A DNA stretch of 62,846 nucleotides, taken from Cyclobacteriaceae bacterium. GTDB lineage: Bacteria > Bacteroidota > Bacteroidia > Cytophagales > Cyclobacteriaceae. Numbering within the stretch: position 1 is the stretch's first letter; each line of letters opens with the position of its first letter. Positions 1 to 8,929 of the stretch are shown here, piece after piece. A program made the translations under genes and the position numbers. The stretch is from positions 1-62,846 of the forward strand of contig JAGQYK010000008.1 of the NCBI GenBank assembly GCA_020436125.1. The letters are read 5' to 3'. The notes under the pieces were generated by a model. It searched no databases. It was not told where the DNA came from and saw only the letters and a list, made by a program, of their open reading frames with translations.

Positions 1-1755
1 GATCAAATCTTTCTGAAGTGTTGACTCCGCTAGCGCTCCGGCTGCCAATGCTTTTTTGTTTTTGTCTTTAGATACTGATAGATCCTTACTAATTGCTGTC
101 CATGTATCTCCACGATTGTTACTTTTTAGAACATAGTTACCAGCGAGGTATAATGTATTATGATCGTGAGGAGAGAGGATATAAGGGGAGATAAAATTGT
201 ATTTAAGTGCTGGGTGGCCTTCGCCTAATCTAGGACGAATATCCGTTGAAAGCCCAGACGATACGTCCATTCTTCTTACGCCTCCTTCTTGTGAACTGAA
301 ATAAATTGTATTGGCATCTTCTGGATCTACCAAGGTGATACAGCCATCTCCACCACTCCAGGGGTCAATCCAAAGGTATTTCCATTCATCGAAGAATTTT
401 GGATTCCATTCATTGGCATAACCGTATACGGTGGCATCGTCCTGTGTTCCTCCATAAATAGTATACGGATCTTTTTGATCCAATGTAATATCATAAAACT
501 CACCTGAAGGAATATTGTTAAAGTGTGTCCATGTCGCTCCTTTGTCGTAGCTCACATATAATCCTCCATCGTTAGCTAAAGCTAAGTGATTGGGCTTTTC
601 TGGATTGATCCACATTTCGCAATGATCGAGATGAATAGGATCAGCTGCACTGGGAAACAAATGATAAACATCCCCTCCGATGTAACTGAAGTTTTTTCCT
701 CCATCCATACTATGAGCCAGTCGCACACCCAAAGCAAAAATCTCATCGTCATTATCAGGGGCAACATAGATGTCAACGAAATACCACCCGACCACCGAAA
801 GGAACATCAGTTCATTGTCATGTGTTTTTGTCCAGCTTTTTCCTCCATCAAGGGTTCTGTATATCTCCGCGGCTCCCTTGCCTTCTCCTTTGTTTCGGTG
901 GTCCATAAAGGCGTATACTTTGTCAGGGTTGGTATGCGAAACGGCCAGCCCTATTCTTCCTTTGCCATCATCGGAAGGAAATCCATTGTCAGATTTGACC
1001 CATGTTTTTCCAGCATCTTTACTGGTGTAGACTGCACTCTTTTTTCCGTTGATGCCTGGATTGTTTTCCCACATGGACGCATACAATACTTCAGGATTTG
1101 ACGGTGAGATCACAATGTCATTGGCTCCGGTGTGATAATCTACATACAGCACATGTTCCCACGATTGGCCTCCGTTCATTGATCTGTAAACTCCACGATT
1201 TGTATTGGTGGACCAGAAATGGCCGAGCACCGCTACATAAACAATATCAGGGTTGGTGGGGTGGACTGCAATCTCTCCAATGTGCCAGGAGTCGTCAAGT
1301 CCTAGGTGCTTCCATGTTTCGCCAGCATCATCCGATCGGTAAACACCATTGCCGGGCATGGTAAAATTGCGGGGCTTCTTCAGACTTTCACCGGTGCCCA
1401 CATAAATAATATCACTGTTGGAGGGAGCGAGCGCTATATCACCTATACCTAGTACCGCTTGATTTTCGAAGATGGGTTTCCAAGTCAGTCCGTTATTGAT
1501 GGTTTTCCATAAGTTGCCCGAACCAAATGCGACATACATGGTACCTGGTTTACTTGGATCCACTTGTATAGCATCCGCTCTGGCGCTGTTGATGGTGGGG
1601 CCTAATTGAATCCAATCGAGGTTATAGGGCGTACTCTCTTTTTTTTGTAGGTGCTGCTGGTAGGAAGCGGTTAGTGGAGATGAGGGCTGCTGTGCCCATG
1701 TTGAATGGGAGAGCAGATTTATAATTAGCAGAGAGTGGAGTGATACTTTTGACAT
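1..1755 (-). CDS. Secreted sortilin/VPS10-like BNR-repeat beta-propeller protein (C-terminus cut off by window edge)
   Basis: The minus-strand frame opens at ATG 1755 and stays open for 585 codons to base 1, so the C-terminus lies outside the window. The N-terminus has a hydrophobic stretch ending in WAQQ, a probable signal peptide. The body carries repeated Asp-box/BNR signatures (DGGKSWT, SDDAGETWK, YDKGATWT) separated by NPDIVYV-type strands, the pattern of the large Bacteroidota 'glycosyl hydrolase BNR/sortilin-like' family. Such proteins form tandem beta-propellers in the periplasm or on the surface; their substrates are mostly unknown and the hydrolase label is unproven. A full-length paralogue lies at 46004-49096. 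The gene appears to be monocistronic, with a VOC gene divergent from it. Confidence 0.85.
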   Translation of the reverse strand, partial: MSKVSLHSLLIINLLSHSTWAQQPSSPLTASYQQHLQKKESTPYNLDWIQLGPTINSARADAIQVDPSKPGTMYVAFGSGNLWKTINNGLTWKPIFENQAVLGIGDIALAPSNSDIIYVGTGESLKKPRNFTMPGNGVYRSDDAGETWKHLGLDDSWHIGEIAVHPTNPDIVYVAVLGHFWSTNTNRGVYRSMNGGQSWEHVLYVDYHTGANDIVISPSNPEVLYASMWENNPGINGKKSAVYTSKDAGKTWVKSDNGFPSDDGKGRIGLAVSHTNPDKVYAFMDHRNKGEGKGAAEIYRTLDGGKSWTKTHDNELMFLSVVGWYFVDIYVAPDNDDEIFALGVRLAHSMDGGKNFSYIGGDVYHLFPSAADPIHLDHCEMWINPEKPNHLALANDGGLYVSYDKGATWTHFNNIPSGEFYDITLDQKDPYTIYGGTQDDATVYGYANEWNPKFFDEWKYLWIDPWSGGDGCITLVDPEDANTIYFSSQEGGVRRMDVSSGLSTDIRPRLGEGHPALKYNFISPYILSPHDHNTLYLAGNYVLKSNNRGDTWTAISKDLSVSKDKNKKALAAGALAESTLQKDLI

Positions 1756-1852
1756 GGTAGAATGGATTCTTAATAACAATACAAGTATCTTCGAATATAA
1801 CAGTATATGAGTTCTAGTACACAATCAATAAAATGGAATACATAACCAAGAA

Positions 1853-2301
1853 ATGAGATTTGCCCACACTAACATAGTAAGTAAAAACTGGAAATTGCTG
1901 GCGGATTTTTATGTAAATACTTTTCACTGTAAAATCGTTCCTCCAATTAGAAAACAATCTGGAGAGTGGCTTGAAAAGGGAACGGGTTTGAAAAACGCGA
2001 ATTTAGAAGGTGCTCACCTTTTACTTCCCGGGCATGGTGCCGATGGACCAACATTGGAAATCTATCAATACGCTTCTATTGAAGATCAAGATTTCGTATT
2101 ACCCAACAAAAGAGGATTTGGACATATTGCTTTTGAAGTTGAAAATGTAGAGTTGACTTTGGAGACATTAAAGCAAAATGGAGGAGAAGCGTTTGGAGAA
2201 GTTACCAAAAGAAGAGTAGAGGAGTTGGTGAAATAACCTTTGTTTATGCCAGGGATCCTGAAGGTAATTTAATTGAATTACAATGTTGGAATAGATCCTA
2301 A
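1853..2301 (+). pseudogene. VOC-family (glyoxalase/bleomycin-resistance fold) protein, interrupted by a frameshift
   Basis: The reading frame from ATG 1853 encodes a VOC module with an early MRFAH strand, a central TLEIYQY strand and a GHIAFEV strand holding typical metal-site His and Glu positions. It stops early at 2234-2236 after KRRVEELVK. The +2 frame, beginning at GGA 2221, continues without a break as GVGEITFVYARDPEGNLIE and on to QCWNRS, stopping at 2299-2301. This is the expected VOC C-terminus, including the last metal-ligand Glu of NLIEL. One missing G in the GAGGAG stretch near 2219-2223 would explain the break. It may be a real loss of function or a base-calling error. The intact product would be about 149 residues, usual for single-module VOC proteins of dioxygenase or lyase type. 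Confidence 0.8.
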
Positions 2302-2309
2302 TCAATTGG

Positions 2310-3635
2310 TTAACTCGCCTCTTCAATCTTCACCTTAATATTTTTAAGCTTTTCTCCTTTAATGTTCTTGAGTAGGTTGTTTACGGTAGAGCGTTTCACA
2401 CAAACATAAGAAGTAAAGTCAAGGGTAGTGATGAGGCCTATGTCATTACCTGATAGCCCGCCTTTCTTGGTAAGTAGTCCAACAATATCACCCTTGCTTA
2501 CTTTGTTTTTCTTTCCTGCACTAATATAGAGGCAAACGTAATGCGGAGAAGCTGGAAGCTTGAGTTTTGGATTAACGAGATGCTCAGGAATGTTGGAGTC
2601 AATATAATCAGGAAGTGTTTCATCATCCGCTACTACCAAATAGGCCTTGCCTTCGGCATGCATTCTGGCAGTACGTCCGTTTCGGTGAATGAAAGCTTCT
2701 TCATGGGGAGGGAGCTGGTAATGTACCACATGTTTGATTTCGGGAATATCTAATCCGCGTGAGGCCAGATCGGTAGCGATAAGCACATTGTGTGCGCCCC
2801 CTCTAAATTTGATTAAATTCTTTTCGCGATCTATTTGTTCCAATGCACCATGTAAAACACCGTGTTCAAATTGGTGTCGATTGAAAAGCGTACTTATTCG
2901 GTCCACTGCCTCTCTGTGGTTGCAAAATACCAAACACGCTTCCTGGTTGAATCCGGCCACCAAGCGCATTAAGGCCTCTACTTTATCGGTACTTTTGCAA
3001 TGCACTACATTCAAGGCGAGCTTTGACTCCAATTCCTCGTGTAGATAACTTAATGTTTCAGGGTCTTTAAAAGGAAGAAAATCAGGCCAATCATTAAGGC
3101 GTGTTGCTGAGGTCAGTATGTGATGTTGCTTTCCACTCATGGCCTTGAATAGAATTTCCAGCTGATCGTGGAAGCCCATTTGCAGTGACTTATCAAACTC
3201 ATCAAGAACTACTATTTTGATGGTACGGGCATTAAAGGATTTTCTAAAAATATGATCTGCCAGTCTTCCGGGTGTGCCGATGATAACTGCCGGAGCTTCA
3301 CTCAAACTGTTTTGCTCCACTTTCACAGAATGACCACCGTAGCAGCAACTTACCTTATAGGTGGTTTTCATGGTCCGGAATACTTGTTCAATTTGTAAGG
3401 ACAATTCCCTGGAAGGAGCCACAATCAGTGCTTGTACTCCCATGTCTTCAGCGCGAAGTTGTCGGAGTAGGGGCAATAGAAAAGCCAATGTCTTTCCAGA
3501 CCCTGTGGGAGCCAAAAGCATAAGGTTTTTATCAGAAGTGGCTTTTTCGAGGGTGGCCTCCTGCATTTTATTCAATGCGGCAATGGATAGATTTTTTAAA
3601 TATGCTGTAATAGCAGGCCCTGAGTCGTTTTGCAT
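2310..3635 (-). CDS. DEAD-box ATP-dependent RNA helicase with DbpA-type RNA-binding C-terminus
   Basis: This 441-residue protein has the RecA1 motifs in order: Walker A APTGSGKT, APSREL (motif Ia, usually PTREL), TPGR, DEFD in place of DEAD, and SAT as TSATR. RecA2 follows with TDLASRGLD and HRNGRTAR. The last 75 or so residues (YVCLYISAGKKNK, GDIVGLL, then a region rich in basic residues) resemble the DbpA/CsdA RNA-binding domain that targets DbpA to 23S rRNA hairpin 92. The likely role is ribosome assembly or RNA remodelling in the cytoplasm. DEFD for DEAD is a conservative variant that keeps the catalytic Asp-Glu. The gene stands alone and ends 8 bases from the convergent VOC gene. It might instead be a divergent DeaD/RhlE paralogue. 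Confidence 0.9.
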   Translation of the reverse strand: MQNDSGPAITAYLKNLSIAALNKMQEATLEKATSDKNLMLLAPTGSGKTLAFLLPLLRQLRAEDMGVQALIVAPSRELSLQIEQVFRTMKTTYKVSCCYGGHSVKVEQNSLSEAPAVIIGTPGRLADHIFRKSFNARTIKIVVLDEFDKSLQMGFHDQLEILFKAMSGKQHHILTSATRLNDWPDFLPFKDPETLSYLHEELESKLALNVVHCKSTDKVEALMRLVAGFNQEACLVFCNHREAVDRISTLFNRHQFEHGVLHGALEQIDREKNLIKFRGGAHNVLIATDLASRGLDIPEIKHVVHYQLPPHEEAFIHRNGRTARMHAEGKAYLVVADDETLPDYIDSNIPEHLVNPKLKLPASPHYVCLYISAGKKNKVSKGDIVGLLTKKGGLSGNDIGLITTLDFTSYVCVKRSTVNNLLKNIKGEKLKNIKVKIEEAS

Positions 3636-3831
3636 GATACAAAGCTATGACCTTTAAAGTTATCAATTCGTGGAATTGGATATTTGGCTTCAAAAAAACA
3701 CGATACGGCATTATTTATGCATAGGTATGGCAGCGCTACCTGGGAATGAATATCAAGTAGTTTATTGTTTGTTTATCCTTTTTATGTCGGGTAATTTTTC
3801 TAAAATTTGACCTTATAAAAATACATTTACA

Positions 3832-4344
3832 ATGAAAAAAATACTATTTCTAATACTCTCAATAAGCGTTCTGAGTATTTCAACATTTGCACAAGATAAA
3901 GCACCAACCCGCCCTGCGGATATTGGTGAAAGCGAGTTTGATAATTTTAAGAATAGTTCCTTCAATGTATTGGAAGAGTCAACCAAGCTTGATGCCAATC
4001 TGAAGCATATTGACAAGGAGATTAAAGAATATTCTGGTGTAATGTCAACTGTCAGTACCGATAAGATAAAGGGGCATTACAAGGCACTTACTGGAGTACG
4101 AGGAGAGGTTGAAATAATCAACTCCAACATTGCTGAGCTAGACGATAAAGGAAAGGATATGGTAGCCAATGCCAGTAAAGTGACACCAAAAATGAAATCC
4201 ATTAAAGCTACCACCAATACTAAAAAAGCTGTTGAAGGATTGGATGTTTCCAAAAATAATATGAAGTCCATTACTCAAATGCTTCAGGATGATATGAAGC
4301 TGTTGGGTGATGAGCTAAAATCACGTGGTGAGCCTATAGAATAA
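3832..4344 (+). CDS. Secreted small alpha-helical (coiled-coil) protein upstream of the CHAT protease
   Basis: I do not recognise a family. The 170-residue product begins with a clean signal peptide (MKKILFLILS to about TFAQ, cleavage near residue 21). The mature chain is almost wholly charged and helix-prone, with Lys/Asp/Glu heptad-like spacing (LDANLKHIDKEIKEY, INSNIAELDDKGKDM) and no cysteine, so it is probably an elongated periplasmic helical bundle or coiled coil. It lies 43 bases upstream of the TPR-CHAT gene on the same strand, so the two are probably co-transcribed. By analogy with TPR-CHAT proteins that bind or cut a neighbour-encoded partner, it could be a ligand, substrate or regulator of that protease; this is inference. 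Confidence 0.75.
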   Translation: MKKILFLILSISVLSISTFAQDKAPTRPADIGESEFDNFKNSSFNVLEESTKLDANLKHIDKEIKEYSGVMSTVSTDKIKGHYKALTGVRGEVEIINSNIAELDDKGKDMVANASKVTPKMKSIKATTNTKKAVEGLDVSKNNMKSITQMLQDDMKLLGDELKSRGEPIE

Positions 4345-4387
4345 GCTTATCATAACTCTTATTTACTCTTTATAAATTTACCTCTTT

Positions 4388-7201
4388 GTGATAACTCGTA
4401 TCTGTACTTTTATTCTACTGCTCTCATTGACCTATTCTTATGGTCAGGAAGATTTACTAGGTAGGTTTGGAAAAAAACTGACCAAAAAACTAACAGAAAA
4501 GGGAAGTAATCAAGTTGCTAGTCTCGATTCTGTGGATTTTCAATTTGCCATATCACTCAACCAGACTGCTGGTTTTTTTGATGTAGAGCAAAAAGGAGAA
4601 ACGGGCGCCACGTTGCTCTACCAATTAAAAGAGGAGTCAGACAAGACGAAGCTGGAACTGGCGAGAGAAAACCTGGAAACCGGTATTGGTTTATTTGAAT
4701 ATAACCGGTACAAGATGGCCGAGTTGTACGTGCTGGAGACAAAAGCAATGCTAGAGCAAGACGGACTGACCAATGAGTTGGTATACCTGCGTACCATCTC
4801 TAACCTTGGTTTGATTTACCTGGTACAAGGGAAGGTGCTGGCAGCCGAATCGCTAATAACTGAATCTCTTTCTGATAGTGAGAAGGCCTTGGGTAAGAAC
4901 AGTGCAGCTTATGTAGCCAATCTTAACAACTACGCGAAACTTCATCAATCACTCGGTAAATATAACGAAGCAGAAAAAGAGTTTAATGAAGCCTTGCAAC
5001 TATGCGAGGCATTTTTTGGAGATGGTATGCAAAAGGCTATCATACTCAATAATAAAGCCATGCTGTTGCATGTGATGGGGCGCTATGAGGAAGCATTTGA
5101 ACAAATGCATTTGGCCATGAAATCATCTGAGGTAGCACCCAAGAAGTTTTTAAAGTCAGGAGAGAACTCATTTGATAACAGAAAGTTCAGGGCCAATCTG
5201 GCAACCATGTACCAACTGTCGGGTCGTTATGAAGAAGCGGAGCAAAACTTTCTAGCCATTAAGAAAGTATTTGAAAACAGAGGACAATCCAAAAACATCG
5301 AATATGCTGGCCTACTCAATCAGTTGGGTATCCTTTATATTCAAATGGGTAAAAATGAATTGGTTCGGGATTTATTGGTACAATCTGGCGAAACCTATAG
5401 AAAAAGATTTGGTGATCAGAATGTGTACTTCGCCAAAGTGTTAAATGACTTGGGTAATTTTTACCGTCAAACTGGTAATTATGAAGGCGCAGAAAAGCAG
5501 TTGACACGGGCTTATGAAGTAAGGGGTGCCATATTGGAGCCTCTTCATCCGGACTACATTCGTACACAAGAAGACCTGGCTATACTTTATTGGAAGACCA
5601 ACCGACCTGAAGAAGCTTATAAACTGTACAAAGAAGTAATGGATAAGACGGTGGACTTTACCAACCGTTACTTTCCACCCATGAGTGAGGCTGAGAAAAC
5701 CAAGTTTTGGGATGTCACTGCGCCACGTTTTCAACGATTTTACAATTTCTCTTTAGAGAATAAGGGCGCTATCAAAGCATTGGAAACTGATTTCTACAAT
5801 TACCACATCACCACTAAGGCATTGCTGATCAATAGTACCAACAAGGTAAAGCAGGCTATTCTTAACAGTAGTGATGCAACACTAAAACGCGATTACATCA
5901 ATTGGCTGGATCAGAAAGAACAATTGGCGCAGATGTATGGATTCTCAAAGGAGAAATTAAATGAGCAGAATATTAACCTTCCAGAACTGGAACGTCAGGT
6001 AAATGCAATGGAAAGGTCGCTGTCGGAGAAATCTTCACTTTTTACCGCAGGATATTCTGCTAAACAAACGGATTATTCGGAGTTACTGAATCTTTTGGGT
6101 GATAATGAAGCTATTGTGGACATTGTCCGTGTGAGAGTGTTTGATCAGGATTTTAAAGACGAAGTAAAATATGTCGCCTTTGTATTAAAAAAAGGGAGCG
6201 GTGTTCAAGTAATTGAATTGGATAATGGTACTCAACTAGAAACACGGTATGTGAAGTATTATCGAACAGCTATTCAACAGCGTTTGCCAGATGAATATTC
6301 TTACAATCAATTCTGGAGCCGTATTGAACCTGCTGTTGCCGGAAAGAAAGTATTGTATGTTTCTCCAGATGGAGTCTACAGCCAATTGAATTTGAATACC
6401 CTTAAGAATGATAAGGGAGAATACAATGTCAATAAGTATGATATAGCCATTGTGGGAAATGCAAAAGACTTAATCGACATAAAAGCTCGTAAATCTCAGA
6501 CGGGTGCGAAGAGTGCGTTTCTACTTGGTTTTCCTGATTATGCTACCGATGCGGTGCCACCCTTGCCAGGCACTAAAGTGGAATTGGAAAATATTACCAA
6601 AGTATTAAAGTCAGCTAACTATACGATAACGCAGCGGATGCAGAAGGAGGCTACAGAAAAAAGTATAAAATCCATTAAAGCTCCGATGATAGTACATATT
6701 GCCACACATGGGTATTTTCTTCAGGATGTGAAGAGCTCGCAGGGGTCGGTCTATGGAGTAGATGCGGAGAATGCGTCCAACAACCCATTGCTGCGTAGTG
6801 GTTTGATACTTGCTGATGCTAAAGGCGCAATTAATAAAAGCCCTTCTGATATTTCAGGAAATGAAAATGGAATACTCACCGCCTATGAAGCGATGAACCT
6901 GGATTTGGAAGGAACGGACTTGGTGATTATGAGTGCTTGTGAAACAGGACTTGGAGATGTGAAGTCAGGAGAGGGGGTATATGGATTGCAAAGATCTTTT
7001 CTCGTGGCTGGTGCTGATGCACTGATCATGAGTTTATGGAAAGTAGATGATGAGGCCACCCAGCTATTGATGTCTAATTTTTATTCCAATTGGATTAAGG
7101 GGGGCAATAAACAGAAAGCCTTTAAGCAAGCTCAAGTACAACTCATGGCAAAATACAAAGAGCCCTACTATTGGGGAGCTTTTGTCATGATTGGCTTATA
7201 G
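4388..7201 (+). CDS. Secreted TPR-repeat protein with C-terminal CHAT (caspase-like) protease domain
   Basis: The 937-residue protein starts at GTG 4388, followed by a hydrophobic signal (ICTFILLLSLTYSYGQ), so it should be exported. Residues of about 90-440 hold at least six TPR units (YNEAEKEFNEAL, YEEAFEQMHLAM, YEEAEQNF, YEGAEKQLTRAY, PEEAYKLY). A helical linker follows, then a CHAT domain over about 620-937. The caspase-like dyad is visible as His774 in HIATHGYF and Cys851 in MSACETGLGD; GVYGLQRSFLVAGADALIMSLW is a typical CHAT strand-helix. CHAT proteins are cysteine proteases, often activated through their TPR part. Most described bacterial ones are cytoplasmic; this one looks periplasmic. 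It follows a secreted coiled-coil gene by 43 bases and overlaps the convergent downstream gene by 17 bases. Confidence 0.9.
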   Translation: MITRICTFILLLSLTYSYGQEDLLGRFGKKLTKKLTEKGSNQVASLDSVDFQFAISLNQTAGFFDVEQKGETGATLLYQLKEESDKTKLELARENLETGIGLFEYNRYKMAELYVLETKAMLEQDGLTNELVYLRTISNLGLIYLVQGKVLAAESLITESLSDSEKALGKNSAAYVANLNNYAKLHQSLGKYNEAEKEFNEALQLCEAFFGDGMQKAIILNNKAMLLHVMGRYEEAFEQMHLAMKSSEVAPKKFLKSGENSFDNRKFRANLATMYQLSGRYEEAEQNFLAIKKVFENRGQSKNIEYAGLLNQLGILYIQMGKNELVRDLLVQSGETYRKRFGDQNVYFAKVLNDLGNFYRQTGNYEGAEKQLTRAYEVRGAILEPLHPDYIRTQEDLAILYWKTNRPEEAYKLYKEVMDKTVDFTNRYFPPMSEAEKTKFWDVTAPRFQRFYNFSLENKGAIKALETDFYNYHITTKALLINSTNKVKQAILNSSDATLKRDYINWLDQKEQLAQMYGFSKEKLNEQNINLPELERQVNAMERSLSEKSSLFTAGYSAKQTDYSELLNLLGDNEAIVDIVRVRVFDQDFKDEVKYVAFVLKKGSGVQVIELDNGTQLETRYVKYYRTAIQQRLPDEYSYNQFWSRIEPAVAGKKVLYVSPDGVYSQLNLNTLKNDKGEYNVNKYDIAIVGNAKDLIDIKARKSQTGAKSAFLLGFPDYATDAVPPLPGTKVELENITKVLKSANYTITQRMQKEATEKSIKSIKAPMIVHIATHGYFLQDVKSSQGSVYGVDAENASNNPLLRSGLILADAKGAINKSPSDISGNENGILTAYEAMNLDLEGTDLVIMSACETGLGDVKSGEGVYGLQRSFLVAGADALIMSLWKVDDEATQLLMSNFYSNWIKGGNKQKAFKQAQVQLMAKYKEPYYWGAFVMIGL

Positions 7202-7859
7202 TTCTTTTGTTCAGTGTAAGCGCTCCTTTATAGAATAATTGTGCGGCTATCGCCATGATCACATGACTCAAATCAATGTGATTGAACCAGATGTTGGGTG
7301 ATATTTCATTCATAAAAATCAGGGCAGCAATACTGGCGATGCCTACACCCAAGATGATAGTGCCACTTCCTTTGTCCCGTGTTTTTAAATAAGTAAATCC
7401 ATGAAAGGTCAATACTACAGCCAGTAAACCATATCCGGAATGAAATTCTACCCATTGAAAATTGAGTGTATAGATAGTGATGGTCATTACAGTAAGTAAT
7501 TCTATTATATTAAGAATAAGAAACCCTTTACCCACCTTTGGACTAATCAGTGGCCTGGCGTGCTCAATAGACGACCGCTCTATCAGTGCAATGGAAAACA
7601 TACTGATGATCCAACCGGGAAGTTTCCAGGCAAACGAAAAGGCATATAAAAATCCGTGGCCTATTACTCCACCAAAAAGAGTGGCGAGCCCCATCAGCAG
7701 AAAATACCAACGAAAGTAAAGTTGAGTTTTACCTGTTAGTTGTTTCTTGGAAAGCTTATAATAAGCCACTAAACAGACAGCGGAAACGATGAGATCGGTG
7801 AGCATGTTCACCGGTTCGTCTATTCTTATATCAAATACTGTAATGGAGGGTTGAGACAC
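7185..7859 (-). CDS. Seven-transmembrane protein of unknown function
   Basis: This 224-residue protein shows seven hydrophobic segments, near residues 18-35, 48-72, 80-98, 112-132, 140-160, 168-186 and 195-215. Histidines sit at or near membrane faces: GHGF after TM2, EFHSGYG at TM5 and NHIDLSH at the start of TM7. A His-rich final helix with a small-residue His motif in TM2 recalls the CREST superfamily (alkaline ceramidases, PAQR receptors), but the exact HxxxH and Ser/Asp signatures are not all present, so I treat this as a resemblance only. Bacteroidota genomes hold 7-TM families of this kind, possibly DUF6962. Its 3' end overlaps the CHAT gene tail to tail by 17 bases. Confidence 0.7.
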   Translation of the reverse strand: MSQPSITVFDIRIDEPVNMLTDLIVSAVCLVAYYKLSKKQLTGKTQLYFRWYFLLMGLATLFGGVIGHGFLYAFSFAWKLPGWIISMFSIALIERSSIEHARPLISPKVGKGFLILNIIELLTVMTITIYTLNFQWVEFHSGYGLLAVVLTFHGFTYLKTRDKGSGTIILGVGIASIAALIFMNEISPNIWFNHIDLSHVIMAIAAQLFYKGALTLNKRTISQS

Positions 7860-7908
7860 ACCTGGTAGTTACTTTCTGTTTACTCAAAAGTAACCATTTT
7901 TAAATTGA

Positions 7909-8409
7909 CTAATTGACCAGCAGGTTATAACGATGTTCAATTGAAGGTTTTCCAAATATGTCGGTGTCTCTTTCTTCATTAAGCACAAATCCATGGCGGG
8001 TGTATAGGGAGATAGCGGGGTCAAGGCCTTTGGTGGTCCATAGGTAAGATTTCTTATATCCACATGTTTTCATGAATTCCATATACAGTCCCATCAGTTT
8101 TTTACCTAATCCAATGCCCCGATATTCCGGATCAATAATAAAGTACCTTAGTTGGGCGGCTTCACCTCTGTTCATCAACACAAGAAAGCCAATAATCTTG
8201 TTGTTATGTTCGCACACCCATGCTCGGTTACTAGCTGGATCGTATTGGTTATAAAATTCAAGTAAGCCTTCGGCAACGTACGCTTCAAATACGTGCCCGA
8301 AATTATGTTCTTTGTGATAAAGATACCCGTGCATATACGTTACATAGCCCAAATCTCCTGGCTCAATCGTTGTGCGAATGTGAATATCTTTAAGCTGAGG
8401 TTTACTCAT
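7909..8409 (-). CDS. GNAT-family N-acetyltransferase, like the C-terminal half of MarR-GNAT fusions
   Basis: This 166-residue GNAT carries the acetyl-CoA-binding signature YRGIGLGKKL after a beta strand (QLRYFIIDPE), and the typical YTRHGFVLNEE at the C-terminus. Its opening (GDLGYVTYMHGYLY, then EAYVAEGLLEFYNQYDP and WVCEHNNKIIGFLVL) closely matches the acetyltransferase half of proteins in which a MarR regulator is fused to a GNAT. Here it is the last gene of a leftward marR-GNAT-GNAT operon, overlapping the upstream GNAT by 8 bases (its ATG at 8409 against that gene's stop at 8402-8404). The substrate is unknown: a small molecule or a protein amine is possible. Confidence 0.88.
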   Translation of the reverse strand: MSKPQLKDIHIRTTIEPGDLGYVTYMHGYLYHKEHNFGHVFEAYVAEGLLEFYNQYDPASNRAWVCEHNNKIIGFLVLMNRGEAAQLRYFIIDPEYRGIGLGKKLMGLYMEFMKTCGYKKSYLWTTKGLDPAISLYTRHGFVLNEERDTDIFGKPSIEHRYNLLVN

Positions 8410-8929
8410 TGGGTATGGGGTATTCTAATAATGCCACTTTAAGATTTCTATTTTGCAATGCCAGGTCTTCGCTATCTGGTGTAGTACATTGATCTACATA
8501 TCTAAACCCAAAGCTTTTGTAATAATTGATCATAATAGGGTTGTCGGCCCAGGTATCCATGCGAATAAGTGAAAGATTATTTAATCGACCATGAAAAATG
8601 CTCCAGGCAAGTACCATGGCGAATAGTTTATTCCCTTTGAAGTTCGGGTTTACTACAATTCGGTGTAAGTAAAGGGCGTCACCATTTTCGCGTTCACCCC
8701 AGATCAGTGGATCGCTATAACAGACGCTAAATAACATAGCGATGCGTTTGCCCATTATGATCTTGTATTGATTACCTTCCTCAATATCTTTGATCAGGGC
8801 ACCTTTGTCATAGCCCTTCCATACAGGATATGTATTTTTCTGCTGGTAGGCGATTGCACTTTCGAAGAGACCATAAATGGTCTCTAAGTCATCATGCGTA
8901 GTGTTAATGATTTTGGTTCTTTCACTCAT
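8402..8929 (-). CDS. GNAT-family N-acetyltransferase, middle gene of the marR operon
   Basis: The start is taken at ATG 8929 (MSERTK); a GTG one codon upstream is also possible. The 175-residue product has the GNAT order of strands, with YLHRIVVNPNFKGNKLFAMVLAW as the acetyl-CoA-binding motif A (the Q/RxxGxG/A loop is degenerate, KGNKL) and NYYKSFGFRYVD as the C-terminal motif. It resembles the uncharacterised small-molecule acetyltransferases annotated only as GNAT. It overlaps marR upstream by 8 bases and the second GNAT downstream by 8 bases, which suggests translational coupling and a shared stimulus. Confidence 0.85.
   Translation of the reverse strand: MSERTKIINTTHDDLETIYGLFESAIAYQQKNTYPVWKGYDKGALIKDIEEGNQYKIIMGKRIAMLFSVCYSDPLIWGERENGDALYLHRIVVNPNFKGNKLFAMVLAWSIFHGRLNNLSLIRMDTWADNPIMINYYKSFGFRYVDQCTTPDSEDLALQNRNLKVALLEYPIPNE

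Noticed and set aside
586..1101. 171-codon open frame on the plus strand
   Set aside because: It lies antisense inside the beta-propeller gene, whose repeats explain the long opposite frame.
3768..3809. Promoter upstream of the coiled-coil gene (TTTG and AAAATTTG)
   Set aside because: The two elements are about 30 bases apart, too far for the Bacteroidota pattern.
3832..7201. CHAT gene pair as an intracellular anti-phage system
   Set aside because: Both products carry signal peptides, and no nucleic-acid sensor or effector gene is adjacent.
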